Assembly (NCBI GenBank): GCA_028286365.1
Contig: JAQBRR010000001.1
Location: forward strand, 186,001-250,000
Reading direction: 5' to 3'
Length of the DNA stretch: 64,000 nt
DNA from: Candidatus Saccharimonadota bacterium
GTDB lineage: Bacteria; Patescibacteriota; Saccharimonadia; Saccharimonadales; Saccharimonadaceae
Positions 9,212-17,886 of this stretch are shown in pieces. Within the stretch, counting starts at the first letter, position 1. The number at the start of each line of letters is the position of its first letter. The position numbers and the translations under genes are program-made. The notes under the pieces are model-generated. The model ran no database searches. It worked only from the letters and a program-made list of their open reading frames with translations, and was not told where the DNA came from.

Positions 9212-10324
9212 TTAGCGCTGATTATAGACAACGTTACGGATCTTGGTAATAAATAAACTCTTATCAAAACGCTTGGCTTTACGGCGGAGCGTACCAGGTA
9301 GAAAGGTACGAGTTTCGGCTTTCTTGATTGCACCTATGAGCGACTCAACAGTTTGTTCACTAAACATTACACCACTCTCGTTATCTACAATATCAACTGC
9401 CCCACCTTTTGCATAAGCAATGATGGGGCTACCTGCAGCCAGTGCCTCGACAGCAACGATACCAAAGTCTTCCTCGGACGGAAAAATATAGCCTTTGGCG
9501 TGGTTAAGGGCTTTCGCAACAGCATTATCAGATGCATCACCAGATCGATGCGTAAAGAATTTTACGGTTGGCCCTGCCATTTTTACCAATCGTTCATGCT
9601 CGCTACCGCTACCAAAAACATGCAGTGGAATACCAAGGTTGGTTGCTGCAGCTACCGCTAGGTCGATGCGCTTGTACGGCACTTGGCGTCCTAGGGCAAC
9701 GTAGTAGTCTGCGCGCTCACGTGCTGGCTCGAAACGACTGACATCAACAGGCGGATGAATGACAGTCGATGAACGATTATAATATTTCTTGATTCGGTGT
9801 TGGGTTTCTGTACTATTGGCAACAAAAATGTCGACTTTTTGCGCCGCTTGATAGTCAAGCTTTTTTTGGTGAGGCATAAAAATAGGTATGAGGATACGAA
9901 CGAGCCAATTCATTTTGCCAAAACCCGGGTCGCGGCGATATTCATCGTAGTGACTGTAGTAGTAACGAACTGGTGTATGACAATATGATATTAATACTTG
10001 TTCGGGTCTGGTTTTGCGTACGTGTTTTGATTCGGCGATAGTGCTTGCGAGAATAATGTCGTATTCACTAAGATCAAGCGATCGAAATGCCCAGACACGA
10101 AGTACAGGGAACCATTTGTGCAGACGTCTCAGCGGTTTTGGGAACTGTTGAATCCAGGTAGTACGAATATCAAGACCTTTAAATTCTGGTAAGTTCTCTG
10201 GGGTGTACACAGACGTGTAAATCGGTGCATCTGGAAATGCTTCGTGCATTGCGAGCACGACACGTTCAGCTCCGGCCATATTAGTTAACCAGTCAGCGAC
10301 AATTGCGACTTTTGGAATGGACAT
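9212..10324 (-). CDS. GT4 family glycosyltransferase
   Basis: This is a GT-B enzyme: an N-terminal acceptor domain (AIVADWLTNMAGAERVVLAM) and a C-terminal donor domain with VALGRQVPYKRIDLAV and the EX7E signature FPSEEDFGIVAVEALAAG. It probably adds a sugar from a nucleotide donor to a lipid-linked oligosaccharide in the cytoplasm. Its ATG overlaps by one base (TAATG) the stop of the upstream phosphoglycosyltransferase, which would make its acceptor. At 370 aa it is of normal length. Confidence 0.9.
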   Translation of the reverse strand: MSIPKVAIVADWLTNMAGAERVVLAMHEAFPDAPIYTSVYTPENLPEFKGLDIRTTWIQQFPKPLRRLHKWFPVLRVWAFRSLDLSEYDIILASTIAESKHVRKTRPEQVLISYCHTPVRYYYSHYDEYRRDPGFGKMNWLVRILIPIFMPHQKKLDYQAAQKVDIFVANSTETQHRIKKYYNRSSTVIHPPVDVSRFEPARERADYYVALGRQVPYKRIDLAVAAATNLGIPLHVFGSGSEHERLVKMAGPTVKFFTHRSGDASDNAVAKALNHAKGYIFPSEEDFGIVAVEALAAGSPIIAYAKGGAVDIVDNESGVMFSEQTVESLIGAIKKAETRTFLPGTLRRKAKRFDKSLFITKIRNVVYNQR

Positions 10325-11772
10325 TATTTAGCTCCACTACGCTTTAGAACGACAAGAATTGTTTTGAATAAAATCTTGATATCAAGCCAGAATGTCCAGT
10401 TCTGGGCATAGAATAATTCAAGCTCAATTCGCTCCTCGAAGGATAGTTCGTTTCTACCTGATACTTGCCATAGACCAGTAACGCCTGACTTAACGCTATG
10501 AAGTAGTGCGGTACGACCTTTGGCAAGGCCTGCTTCCTGAGGCAAGATGGGTCGAGGACCAACTAAACTGAGATCGCCTTTTAGAACGTTGAAAATTTGC
10601 GGTAGTTCATCAATCGAGGTCGCACGAAGGAAGCGACCAAACCTGTTAACTCTTGGATCATCTGCGACCTTATGATTTTTCTCATATTCTTTGGCCAAAT
10701 CTTCACGACCCATTGCGCGGTACTCGGCTGCATCGTCAACATTATTGGAGTCCCAACCACGCAGATGTGTCATTGAACGAAACTTATATAAATAGATTTG
10801 TTTTGAAAAGCGGGATAGACGTTCATTCTTGTATAGTACCGTTCCAGGATTGAGAATTTTTTGTAGAATGATGATAACAAGCAGAAATGGCGAGAGTATA
10901 ACAACCAATATAAGGCTGACAATAAAATCAAAAATACGTTTAATAATCGCTCCCCATCCAACAAGAGGTGTTTGATAAATCGTGATCATTGGATAGCCCA
11001 GGAATACGTCGACAGTGTTCTTGCCAGAGTAAAATTCAGCTTCGCCCGGAATGAAACTATATTCGATGTGATGTGTCTGAGCAGCACTTAGGATTCGTTG
11101 ATTGCGGTCGGCCGCATCATAAAGGTCAGTCTGAATAATTGTGTTGATACCGTTCATCTCGATATCACGTAGGGCTGCCTCAACCAGTGAATAGTGATGG
11201 ACGTGAAGGTCATCTGGCATTAATTTTTTTGGTCCAGCAATAGCGACAATTTCGTATCCACTTTTCTTTGTGTCAGCCAAGTTAAGCGCGATATCGATAG
11301 TTGCACTGGACGCACCGATAATGAGTACACGCTTGACACCTTTGCCGTAGCGGAACATCAGGCTACGTACATAACGCAGTATCTCACGTTCTAGAACTAT
11401 CAAGATGAACGAAGCGACAAGTGAATAGACAGCGACCAAGCGAGCAGGAAATATGTCTTGGTTGCTGACATATTGCCAGCCAATAACGAGCAGGATACCG
11501 ATGAATGACCCGACGGCAATCTTAGCCCACTCAATGAGACGACGGTTGTAGGTACTAGGTTTGTAAAGACCAAGGATTGCAAAGATCAAGATCCAAAATG
11601 GTATGACGAGCAGAAATGCATAGAGATAGTCATAGGCATGAATGTTTGCGAGAAGTGGTCGAGGGTCATACCGTACACGAAGAACGTAGGCGAGGCTGAA
11701 GGCTGCAAGCAGGACAAAGGTGTCAATAATAATCAGGATGAGGCTATAGAATTTGCTATTTCGGCTTCGCAT
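10324..11772 (-). CDS. Polyprenyl glycosylphosphotransferase (WbaP/WcaJ-like)
   Basis: This enzyme starts repeat-unit synthesis by moving a sugar-1-phosphate onto undecaprenyl phosphate. About four N-terminal helices are followed by a CoA-binding-like domain ([14 protein letters not shown]). The catalytic bacterial sugar transferase domain starts at about residue 280: [56 protein letters not shown]. The order is that of WcaJ and related enzymes. It is the first gene of a two-gene operon with the GT4 enzyme. The sugar is not predictable from this alone. Confidence 0.93.
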   Translation of the reverse strand: MRSRNSKFYSLILIIIDTFVLLAAFSLAYVLRVRYDPRPLLANIHAYDYLYAFLLVIPFWILIFAILGLYKPSTYNRRLIEWAKIAVGSFIGILLVIGWQYVSNQDIFPARLVAVYSLVASFILIVLEREILRYVRSLMFRYGKGVKRVLIIGASSATIDIALNLADTKKSGYEIVAIAGPKKLMPDDLHVHHYSLVEAALRDIEMNGINTIIQTDLYDAADRNQRILSAAQTHHIEYSFIPGEAEFYSGKNTVDVFLGYPMITIYQTPLVGWGAIIKRIFDFIVSLILVVILSPFLLVIIILQKILNPGTVLYKNERLSRFSKQIYLYKFRSMTHLRGWDSNNVDDAAEYRAMGREDLAKEYEKNHKVADDPRVNRFGRFLRATSIDELPQIFNVLKGDLSLVGPRPILPQEAGLAKGRTALLHSVKSGVTGLWQVSGRNELSFEERIELELFYAQNWTFWLDIKILFKTILVVLKRSGAK

Positions 11773-11813
11773 AACTTCCGTTATTATAACATTGTTAGTA
11801 GATTGTTATTGCG

Positions 11814-13382
11814 TCACTGATCATATCGAACATGGTCAAGAATCCTCGACGCACTATAGAATATGTCGACCGTGCTATGGTCGCTTGTCTCATCGATTTT
11901 ATTGGGCTGACCGAATTGACTGAAAATGTCATCTTGTGAACAGACATTCGGCGCATTAGTGATTGAATTTGCATCAAGGAAAATTACTACGTTCTGGCTT
12001 GGCATAGCCTCTATATGAGCATAAGCGGCTCTATCGTAGAACAAACTATCCTTGACGAGGGTACTACCACTGCAGCCAAGAGGGAGTAATTGTTTTGAGT
12101 CTGGGTAAAGGTAAGAGGCCGGTATGGATGTATCTATACTTGCATAGCCGTACGTAAAACTATGGGCATTTAAATAATTTATGATGCTTACGACATGAGA
12201 TTCACCCGGTAATTGATGGGTCGGTAAGATCGTTAGCGCGTGTCCAAGGAGGCAGATGTTAACAAAGAGACCTATAGCAATAAATCCTTTAGCGAGGTTA
12301 CGTATTTGCCCAGTGAGATACGTTGAAAAAGATAGAAGTATAACTAACGGAACGATGAGCATAACCAAATAACGTGACGTGTCACCACCCTGCAGCGCCT
12401 GCCCACTGGCAAAATAAACTAACTCAATGACAACGACAAGTACTGCGATAAATATAATTGCGTGCGTTGATAGTTTTTTGCGAAATGCTACGTAAAGGGT
12501 TGAGATAATAGCTAGGCCAATTATCATAAGGTTAATCAGTTGACTCACTCGACCTGTGTCGTATGTCGCCGATACAAAGTGAACATTGGCGAGTAGCGTC
12601 TCTTTGGCGGCCTGTAGGGGATGGCTAAGTGTTAGAATGTATTGATTGAATGTACTGATGTTAGCGAATGTGATTGAAAGTAAATGATTAATAACGAGAG
12701 TTAGTAGTGTTGCAACGCAAAAGGCTACGATAAGACTACTTAGCAATTGAGCACCATTAATCAACCTGAATCTTTTTTGGAGTATCATCACAATCGCATA
12801 AATTAAAAGGCTCGCAGCCGTCATATAGATCTGCAAAGGATCTGCAAAGAATAAGACTGTAGCAAGTATGCTAATCCCAACGAGTAGCTTCGTAGAATAT
12901 TCTTTCATAAAACGTAGGCCAAGAAGCAGTAGCCACACACCACCAACGACTTCAATATTGCGCGAATTACTAAATTGAATCCAAAAGAGCGACCCAGCAG
13001 CAGTCGCGACCCATAACATTGCGAGGTAAAAGAAGCTACTGATCTTTACATGAAGCACTGTTAAAATCTGACGTATTAGAAAGAAAAGACAAACATATGT
13101 AACGATGTTAATTATAATTGTCGTCACAATGAGAGCTATTTTGGGATCAACATGGAGCGCAGATAGTGGCATATACACAAAAAATATCTTAAGTATGTAA
13201 TTAGTAGGTGCAGTGACGGACCCACCTATGAATCCATGTAGCCACTGAGATGCAAGAACTTGCTGGCCAAGTAGGTCATAGATAATTGGCTTAGTAAAAA
13301 ACCGCAAGAAGGTCCACGCGGTAATAATGCTACTCCCCAAGATGAGAGTTAAGAAACTCGCATGTACTCTAATCCACTGCAT
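11814..13382 (-). CDS. Polytopic membrane protein of unknown function
   Basis: This 522-aa protein has about ten hydrophobic helices and a soluble C-terminal tail of about 110 residues. Length, topology and location among glycosyltransferases suggest a GT-C-type transferase or polymerase, but no signature motif was recognised. It is divergent from the O-antigen-ligase-like gene, with 36 bases between the starts. Confidence 0.7.
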   Translation of the reverse strand: MQWIRVHASFLTLILGSSIITAWTFLRFFTKPIIYDLLGQQVLASQWLHGFIGGSVTAPTNYILKIFFVYMPLSALHVDPKIALIVTTIIINIVTYVCLFFLIRQILTVLHVKISSFFYLAMLWVATAAGSLFWIQFSNSRNIEVVGGVWLLLLGLRFMKEYSTKLLVGISILATVLFFADPLQIYMTAASLLIYAIVMILQKRFRLINGAQLLSSLIVAFCVATLLTLVINHLLSITFANISTFNQYILTLSHPLQAAKETLLANVHFVSATYDTGRVSQLINLMIIGLAIISTLYVAFRKKLSTHAIIFIAVLVVVIELVYFASGQALQGGDTSRYLVMLIVPLVILLSFSTYLTGQIRNLAKGFIAIGLFVNICLLGHALTILPTHQLPGESHVVSIINYLNAHSFTYGYASIDTSIPASYLYPDSKQLLPLGCSGSTLVKDSLFYDRAAYAHIEAMPSQNVVIFLDANSITNAPNVCSQDDIFSQFGQPNKIDETSDHSTVDIFYSASRILDHVRYDQ

Positions 13383-13418
13383 TACGGTTAGTATATCATC
13401 GGCTTTGGGGTAAAATGA

Positions 13419-14702
13419 ATGCAGATGAAAAAGATCGATACAGTATATCTCTTTATCCTACTCGTTATCTTTGGCGGGATTGTTCTCCAGGCACCCATTA
13501 GCGTCGGTCTCGGTACGGTTCTCCCTCACTACGACCTATTGATTAAATCATGGGCCGAGATTCTCATGCTAGTTGCAGCGATCCTTGCGGTGATTATTCT
13601 TAAGCGCACGCATCGGTTAGCTATTTTGAAAGAGCCACTGATGATTGGCATCGGTATTTACGTGGCAATCTATGCGCTTTCGTTAGTGTTGTTTGGCGGT
13701 GAAATATCATCGGTCGCAGCGGGTCTGGCAATTGATTTACGCTACATTTTATTCTTTGTACTTGTCTATATTGCACTGCGCCTATTTCCTCATTACAGAC
13801 TCTGGTTTATAAAGATTGGCATTGCCGGTGCGCTTGTTGTGATGATTTTCGCATTGCTACAAGTCTTTGTCCTACCTGCGGACATATTGAAATATATTGG
13901 CTATAACACTAATACAATTGCGCCGTATCTGACGGTTGATCAGAATCATGATTTTATTCGCATCAATAGCACACTTCGTGGTCCCAACCCATTGGGCGCT
14001 TATGCGGGGATTGTCATTGCTTTATTATTGGCATTTTGGCTTCGCGCTAAACATGCGATGTTCAAAATTCCGTTGTTGCCGGCCTTGGTGCTGTTGATTG
14101 GTGGTTTGGTTGCACTTTGGGTAAGCTACTCCAGGAGTGCATTAATTGGTGCTGCGCTCGCTGTGGTCATTGTTCTTGCTGTATCACTGTCTCGAAAGCT
14201 GAATCGACGTGCCTGGATTATTGGTGCAGTTATTATTTTCGCGGTGATTGGGGGTCTATTTGCTGCGACTAATAGTACCTTTGTCTCGAACGTATTCCTA
14301 CACGAAAACCCTCTAACAGGTAGTAGTACCAATTCAAACCAAGGACATATTAGCTCCTTGCAGGATGGTATTTTGCGGTTTGTTGTTCAGCCATTCGGGG
14401 CAGGGGTCGGCAGCACGGGATCGGCGTCACTACATACTAATGCGCCGCTTATCATTGAGAATCAGTATCTGTTTACGGCACATGAGGCAGGTTGGCTGGG
14501 GCTTGCGTTCTTCTTGATGATCTTTATTGGAATTATGAGTCGTCTGTGGCAACGTCGGTCTGATTGGCTGGCACTTGGCGTATTTGCAAGCGGCATCGGA
14601 CTTGCGGCTATTGGGTTACTTCTACCTGTATGGGTCGATGATACGGTTGCAATTGTATGGTGGGGGCTAGCAGCAATCGCAATAGGTGGTAGGCATGAGT
14701 GA
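13419..14702 (+). CDS. O-antigen ligase-like / Wzy-type polymerase membrane protein
   Basis: This 427-aa protein has about eleven helices. A central extracytoplasmic stretch has RINSTLRGPNPLGAYAGIVIALLLA, followed by WVSYSRSALIGAALA. Both resemble the Wzy_C/O-antigen ligase family, in which Arg and His in outer loops act on lipid-linked glycans. It would polymerise or ligate the polysaccharide made by this locus. The next gene starts within its last codons (8-base overlap), suggesting co-expression. Ligase and polymerase cannot be told apart here. Confidence 0.8.
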   Translation: MQMKKIDTVYLFILLVIFGGIVLQAPISVGLGTVLPHYDLLIKSWAEILMLVAAILAVIILKRTHRLAILKEPLMIGIGIYVAIYALSLVLFGGEISSVAAGLAIDLRYILFFVLVYIALRLFPHYRLWFIKIGIAGALVVMIFALLQVFVLPADILKYIGYNTNTIAPYLTVDQNHDFIRINSTLRGPNPLGAYAGIVIALLLAFWLRAKHAMFKIPLLPALVLLIGGLVALWVSYSRSALIGAALAVVIVLAVSLSRKLNRRAWIIGAVIIFAVIGGLFAATNSTFVSNVFLHENPLTGSSTNSNQGHISSLQDGILRFVVQPFGAGVGSTGSASLHTNAPLIIENQYLFTAHEAGWLGLAFFLMIFIGIMSRLWQRRSDWLALGVFASGIGLAAIGLLLPVWVDDTVAIVWWGLAAIAIGGRHE

Positions 14703-15129
14703 TCAGCGCTCGACGAAACGACAACGAGAATTACTTAACTTTGTTGATGGATTTATTCAAGGACATGGCTACGGTCCTAGTTATCGTGAAATTATGCGAG
14801 CACTCGGTTATAAATCTGTCTCAACCGTTGCGATTCATATTGATGGCCTGATTACCAAGGGCTATGTGCGCAAACGCGACAATTCAGCTAGGTCACTCGA
14901 AGTTATTACGACCCATCTCGATGATGCACCTGTTCATAAAGCAGCTACGGCAACACAGGAGAAGTGGATTATCAATGCAATCACTGAACGGTTTGATAGT
15001 TTAGAGCAGCAGCATAATGGTTCGGTACTCGACGAACTATACGTTTTGATTGGTGCCCTTAAGATCCTCGGACTCGATGATGCTCATCTGGCTATGAAGG
15101 CACGACTGAGTAATTTTATAACCAGATAG
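14695..15129 (+). CDS. LexA-like winged helix DNA-binding protein without protease domain
   Basis: Residues 1-70 match the LexA N-terminal domain: KRQRELLNFVDGFIQGHGYG, then SYREIMRALGY and VSTVAIHIDGLITKGYV. The C-terminal S24 autoprotease domain with its Ser-Lys dyad is absent. About 75 residues of predicted helix replace it, so RecA-stimulated self-cleavage is not expected. The ATG at 14695 overlaps the O-antigen-ligase-like gene (ATGAGTGA). It may regulate the polysaccharide or sortase genes rather than an SOS regulon; this is inference. The track start at 14686 is a GTG three codons earlier. Confidence 0.82.
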   Translation: MSDQRSTKRQRELLNFVDGFIQGHGYGPSYREIMRALGYKSVSTVAIHIDGLITKGYVRKRDNSARSLEVITTHLDDAPVHKAATATQEKWIINAITERFDSLEQQHNGSVLDELYVLIGALKILGLDDAHLAMKARLSNFITR

Positions 15130-15485
15130 CCCCAGGCTAAGCACGAGACCTGCAGGCAGCGTTATAAGAGATTATTGGCGATTATTGTGAAACTAAGAAT
15201 TAGCTGAGCAAAGGTCCGTCCTCTGCAAAGTGGAATAGGCGAATATTACATCAGATGCTTGTTGACTTAAGCGATATAGGAGTAGTACGATATCAACAGA
15301 GCGTAAGCAAAAACACACATAATTTAAAAAATAAAAGTTCAAGTAAAATCGTACTCAGTGTATTTTGTACCATCCACCACCGCTTATGTATAAAAACTTA
15401 CCAAATTAAAGACATTGATGTCTTTGAAGCTCGTCACAGTTTGACGGCCACTTTTCGGTAAAACAAACAGAAAGAAATAAACCTT
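15130..15485. other. 356-base noncoding leader region before the sortase locus
   Basis: No convincing gene was seen. The 68-codon ORF at 15255-15461 has no family resemblance and a skewed composition, and is probably chance. The right half is AT-rich and should contain the promoter for the proline-rich membrane protein gene at 15486. It also holds the inverted repeat listed separately. Confidence 0.5.
15408..15425. promoter_or_regulatory. Inverted repeat, possible operator
   Basis: AAAGACAT-TG-ATGTCTTT is a perfect 8-base inverted repeat with a 2-base centre, 60 bases upstream of the ATG at 15486. The size and symmetry fit a dimeric repressor site. The nearby LexA-like protein is a candidate binder, by proximity only. 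Confidence 0.35.
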
Positions 15486-16673
15486 ATGGATGGTACAACG
15501 GCTGATCGCCTGGGATTAACTCCTCCAGCGCCACGACCTTCAACACCTGCAAGCGGCCTTATGCTGAGCATTGATCATACAATGTCTGCCCCAGAGCCGC
15601 AGCCTGTTGTCGTACCCGCGCCACTGCCGCCTCCTTTACCACCGCCTGTATCTGTTCAACCACCCGTGCCGCAATTTTCTCAACTGACACCGGTTTACGT
15701 ACCGGGGCCGACAAATACGTTAGCCGACATACCTCAGCCAGCTGTTAAGGGCATTGAATTTGTTCAAGCACCAACCCCGATATCTCCTCCACCTCTTCCT
15801 GTCGTTGCTCCTGCTGTACCTGAGCCTGTGATTCCTATGCCACCAGTACCGGTTGTATCGCCATCTCCATCACAATTGATTCAGCCAATTTTACCGCCAG
15901 CTGTGCCACCGCCAACATTACCCCCAGTATCGGTTGCCGCAACTCCTTCATCAGATACTTTGCTATCATCTGGGCAAAATATTGGATCTATGTCGGGGGC
16001 TACGAATTATTCCGCTATAGAAAATCAATTAGAGGACTTAGACTTGGATCAAGTTGTTGGTGCTGTACCGCCAACACCTAGTCTTGCGACACCGGCATCT
16101 GTATATGTGCCAACTATGGCACCCGTGCCAGTTTCACCTATACCTGCACCAGTGACGCCAACAACAACAGTCGCTGCAGACGTAGAACCAGCCACAGTTA
16201 CTCGCCAAGACCCTGGAAAAAGTTATTTTGAGAATGCCTATCAGGCAGTCGCTGCTGCGCCTGCAACCTCGTCTAAGCCTCATCTAAGCCTTAATCCTGC
16301 GCTTATCCGCCGTGTAGGAATCATCGCTGGAATTGTTATAGTACTTGGCGTTGGAGGTTACTTTGGCGTTAACGCAATTCTTGGCAAGCAACAAGCAAAG
16401 ACAACGCAGCCAACGAGCGCAACCTCACAGACAAGTACATCAGCCTCTAGTTCTAGTGCGTCCAGTGCGGACAGCAGTACTTCGAGTGGAACTAGCACGA
16501 CCACAACAACTGATCCATCGACGACAACGAGTAGCGCTCCAGCAACTACCGCTCCTGCTACGACGACTACCGATACACCTGCTGTGACGACGCCAGCCAC
16601 AACACCAGCTACCACGACAACTACGACTCCAGCTGACACCGTGCCGACCGTCGCAAACACAGGTATTCAATAA
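15486..16673 (+). CDS. Proline-rich single-pass membrane protein with Ser/Thr-rich external tail
   Basis: Residues 1 to about 270 are proline-rich and probably cytosolic. One helix lies at about 276-296 (VGIIAGIVIVLGVGGYFGV). A low-complexity Ser/Thr/Pro tail of about 100 residues ends in ANTGIQ. Three short motifs, FSQLTPVYVP, GIEFVQ and LEDLDLDQVVG, recur in the same order in the sortase encoded 15 bases downstream. This suggests that the two proteins bind a common cytosolic partner or each other. The external tail looks like a glycosylated or wall-spanning stalk. Function unknown. Confidence 0.75.
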   Translation: MDGTTADRLGLTPPAPRPSTPASGLMLSIDHTMSAPEPQPVVVPAPLPPPLPPPVSVQPPVPQFSQLTPVYVPGPTNTLADIPQPAVKGIEFVQAPTPISPPPLPVVAPAVPEPVIPMPPVPVVSPSPSQLIQPILPPAVPPPTLPPVSVAATPSSDTLLSSGQNIGSMSGATNYSAIENQLEDLDLDQVVGAVPPTPSLATPASVYVPTMAPVPVSPIPAPVTPTTTVAADVEPATVTRQDPGKSYFENAYQAVAAAPATSSKPHLSLNPALIRRVGIIAGIVIVLGVGGYFGVNAILGKQQAKTTQPTSATSQTSTSASSSSASSADSSTSSGTSTTTTTDPSTTTSSAPATTAPATTTTDTPAVTTPATTPATTTTTTPADTVPTVANTGIQ

Positions 16674-16688
16674 ACAGGAAAAAAGCAT

Positions 16689-17801
16689 ATGGAAGGAACA
16701 CTCGACAATCGATTGACACCAGGGCGACCATCGTTTCGACCAATCATGCCTTCACGCAGTAGCAATGTTCAGCCTAAAGATGTTGATAAGACCACTAATA
16801 AAGAGGTAATAGTCGAATCAGTTGAGCCGCGCCAGCGATTTTCACAGTTAACTCCTATATACGCGCCTAGTACAGCAGGCAGCTCTCTACCGACTAAATC
16901 GATACGACGAATGGGTATAGAATTTATAAAGACTCAAAAGAATACTCCGAAACGACCCATAGTACAACTTGCTACGGATAAGATAGATTTTGTCGAGGCC
17001 AACCTGGATACGATAGACCTCGATTTGACTATTGAAGTTGGGCAGCCTTTGACACCGTTTGGCGTGCAAGAATCACGTTCATCAAAAGGTTTGGATACAA
17101 ATTTCATTGAGCAGTATTTTCAGCAGCAGCCAACCGTACGACACAAACAACGTAGTCTTAAGAAGTCCGCTCACCATATACACATACGACCACGACACGT
17201 TGTTCGATTACTGGTTATTTTACTCATCGTGAGCGTCATTAGCCTGTGGGTATATGACAATAACGGCGTATCGTATCGACAGGCACATGCAGTTTCGTCG
17301 CAAGCACCTGTTGTAGCTCCATCTATTTCTGCAAACAATAGCGTTATCGATAACACCAACTACATTCCTAAAACACTGACGATAACGAAACTCGGAATCA
17401 ATGCATCAATAGAGTCTGTTGCAACGACGACAAGTGGGGCAATGGGCGTACCGAGTAATATATGGAACGCAGCATGGTACAACAAGAGCGCTAAACCAGG
17501 TCAACCCGGTGCCGTCTTTGTAGACGGACATTCGAGCAGTACTGATGGTGTGCTTTTTGGAAAGCTCAATACGTTAGCCAAGGGTGACATTATTAATGTC
17601 ACAAGAAATGATGACATCGTTATTAACTATAAGGTAGTGTCTATTAACGTCGTCAATCGTAATGACGTCAACATGTCATCTATGTTAAAGCCATATGGAT
17701 CAGCTAAGAATGGGCTCAATATTCTCTCTTGTGAGGGTAAGTGGATTCCATCAGAAGAAACATTAGAAAATAGGGTGTTGGTATATGCTGTACAAATATA
17801 A
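16689..17801 (+). CDS. Sortase, class F-like, with long cytosolic N-terminus
   Basis: This is a membrane-bound transpeptidase that would attach or polymerise surface proteins. The N-terminal ~165 residues are polar and carry FSQLTPIYAP, GIEFIK and LDTIDLDLTIEVG, shared with the preceding protein. One helix at about 172-190 is followed by the sortase barrel. The catalytic residues are visible: His in VDGHSSSTDG, Cys in LNILSCEG and Arg in ENRVLVYA. The spacing and the PGQPGAVFVDGHSS region fit class F sortases. It is likely co-transcribed with the gene upstream, and a second sortase lies 2 kb away. Confidence 0.88.
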   Translation: MEGTLDNRLTPGRPSFRPIMPSRSSNVQPKDVDKTTNKEVIVESVEPRQRFSQLTPIYAPSTAGSSLPTKSIRRMGIEFIKTQKNTPKRPIVQLATDKIDFVEANLDTIDLDLTIEVGQPLTPFGVQESRSSKGLDTNFIEQYFQQQPTVRHKQRSLKKSAHHIHIRPRHVVRLLVILLIVSVISLWVYDNNGVSYRQAHAVSSQAPVVAPSISANNSVIDNTNYIPKTLTITKLGINASIESVATTTSGAMGVPSNIWNAAWYNKSAKPGQPGAVFVDGHSSSTDGVLFGKLNTLAKGDIINVTRNDDIVINYKVVSINVVNRNDVNMSSMLKPYGSAKNGLNILSCEGKWIPSEETLENRVLVYAVQI

Positions 17802-17812
17802 GAAAAAGAGGC

Positions 17813-17842
17813 TTGACAACAGCTGAGCTTAAGCAGTACGAT
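17813..17842 (+). promoter_or_regulatory. Promoter for the secreted beta-repeat protein
   Basis: TTGACA at 17813-17818 and TACGAT at 17837-17842 are separated by 18 bases. They lie just after the first sortase gene and 45 bases upstream of the ATG at 17887. AAAGGA before the ATG is the ribosome binding site. Confidence 0.6.
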
Positions 17843-17886
17843 ACAACCATAACATCTAAAACAAACAACTAAAGGAAATCAAAAAA

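Noticed and set aside
15255-15461. Plus-strand 68-aa ORF in the noncoding region
   Set aside because: No ribosome binding site, no recognisable features, and it overlaps the probable promoter and inverted repeat.
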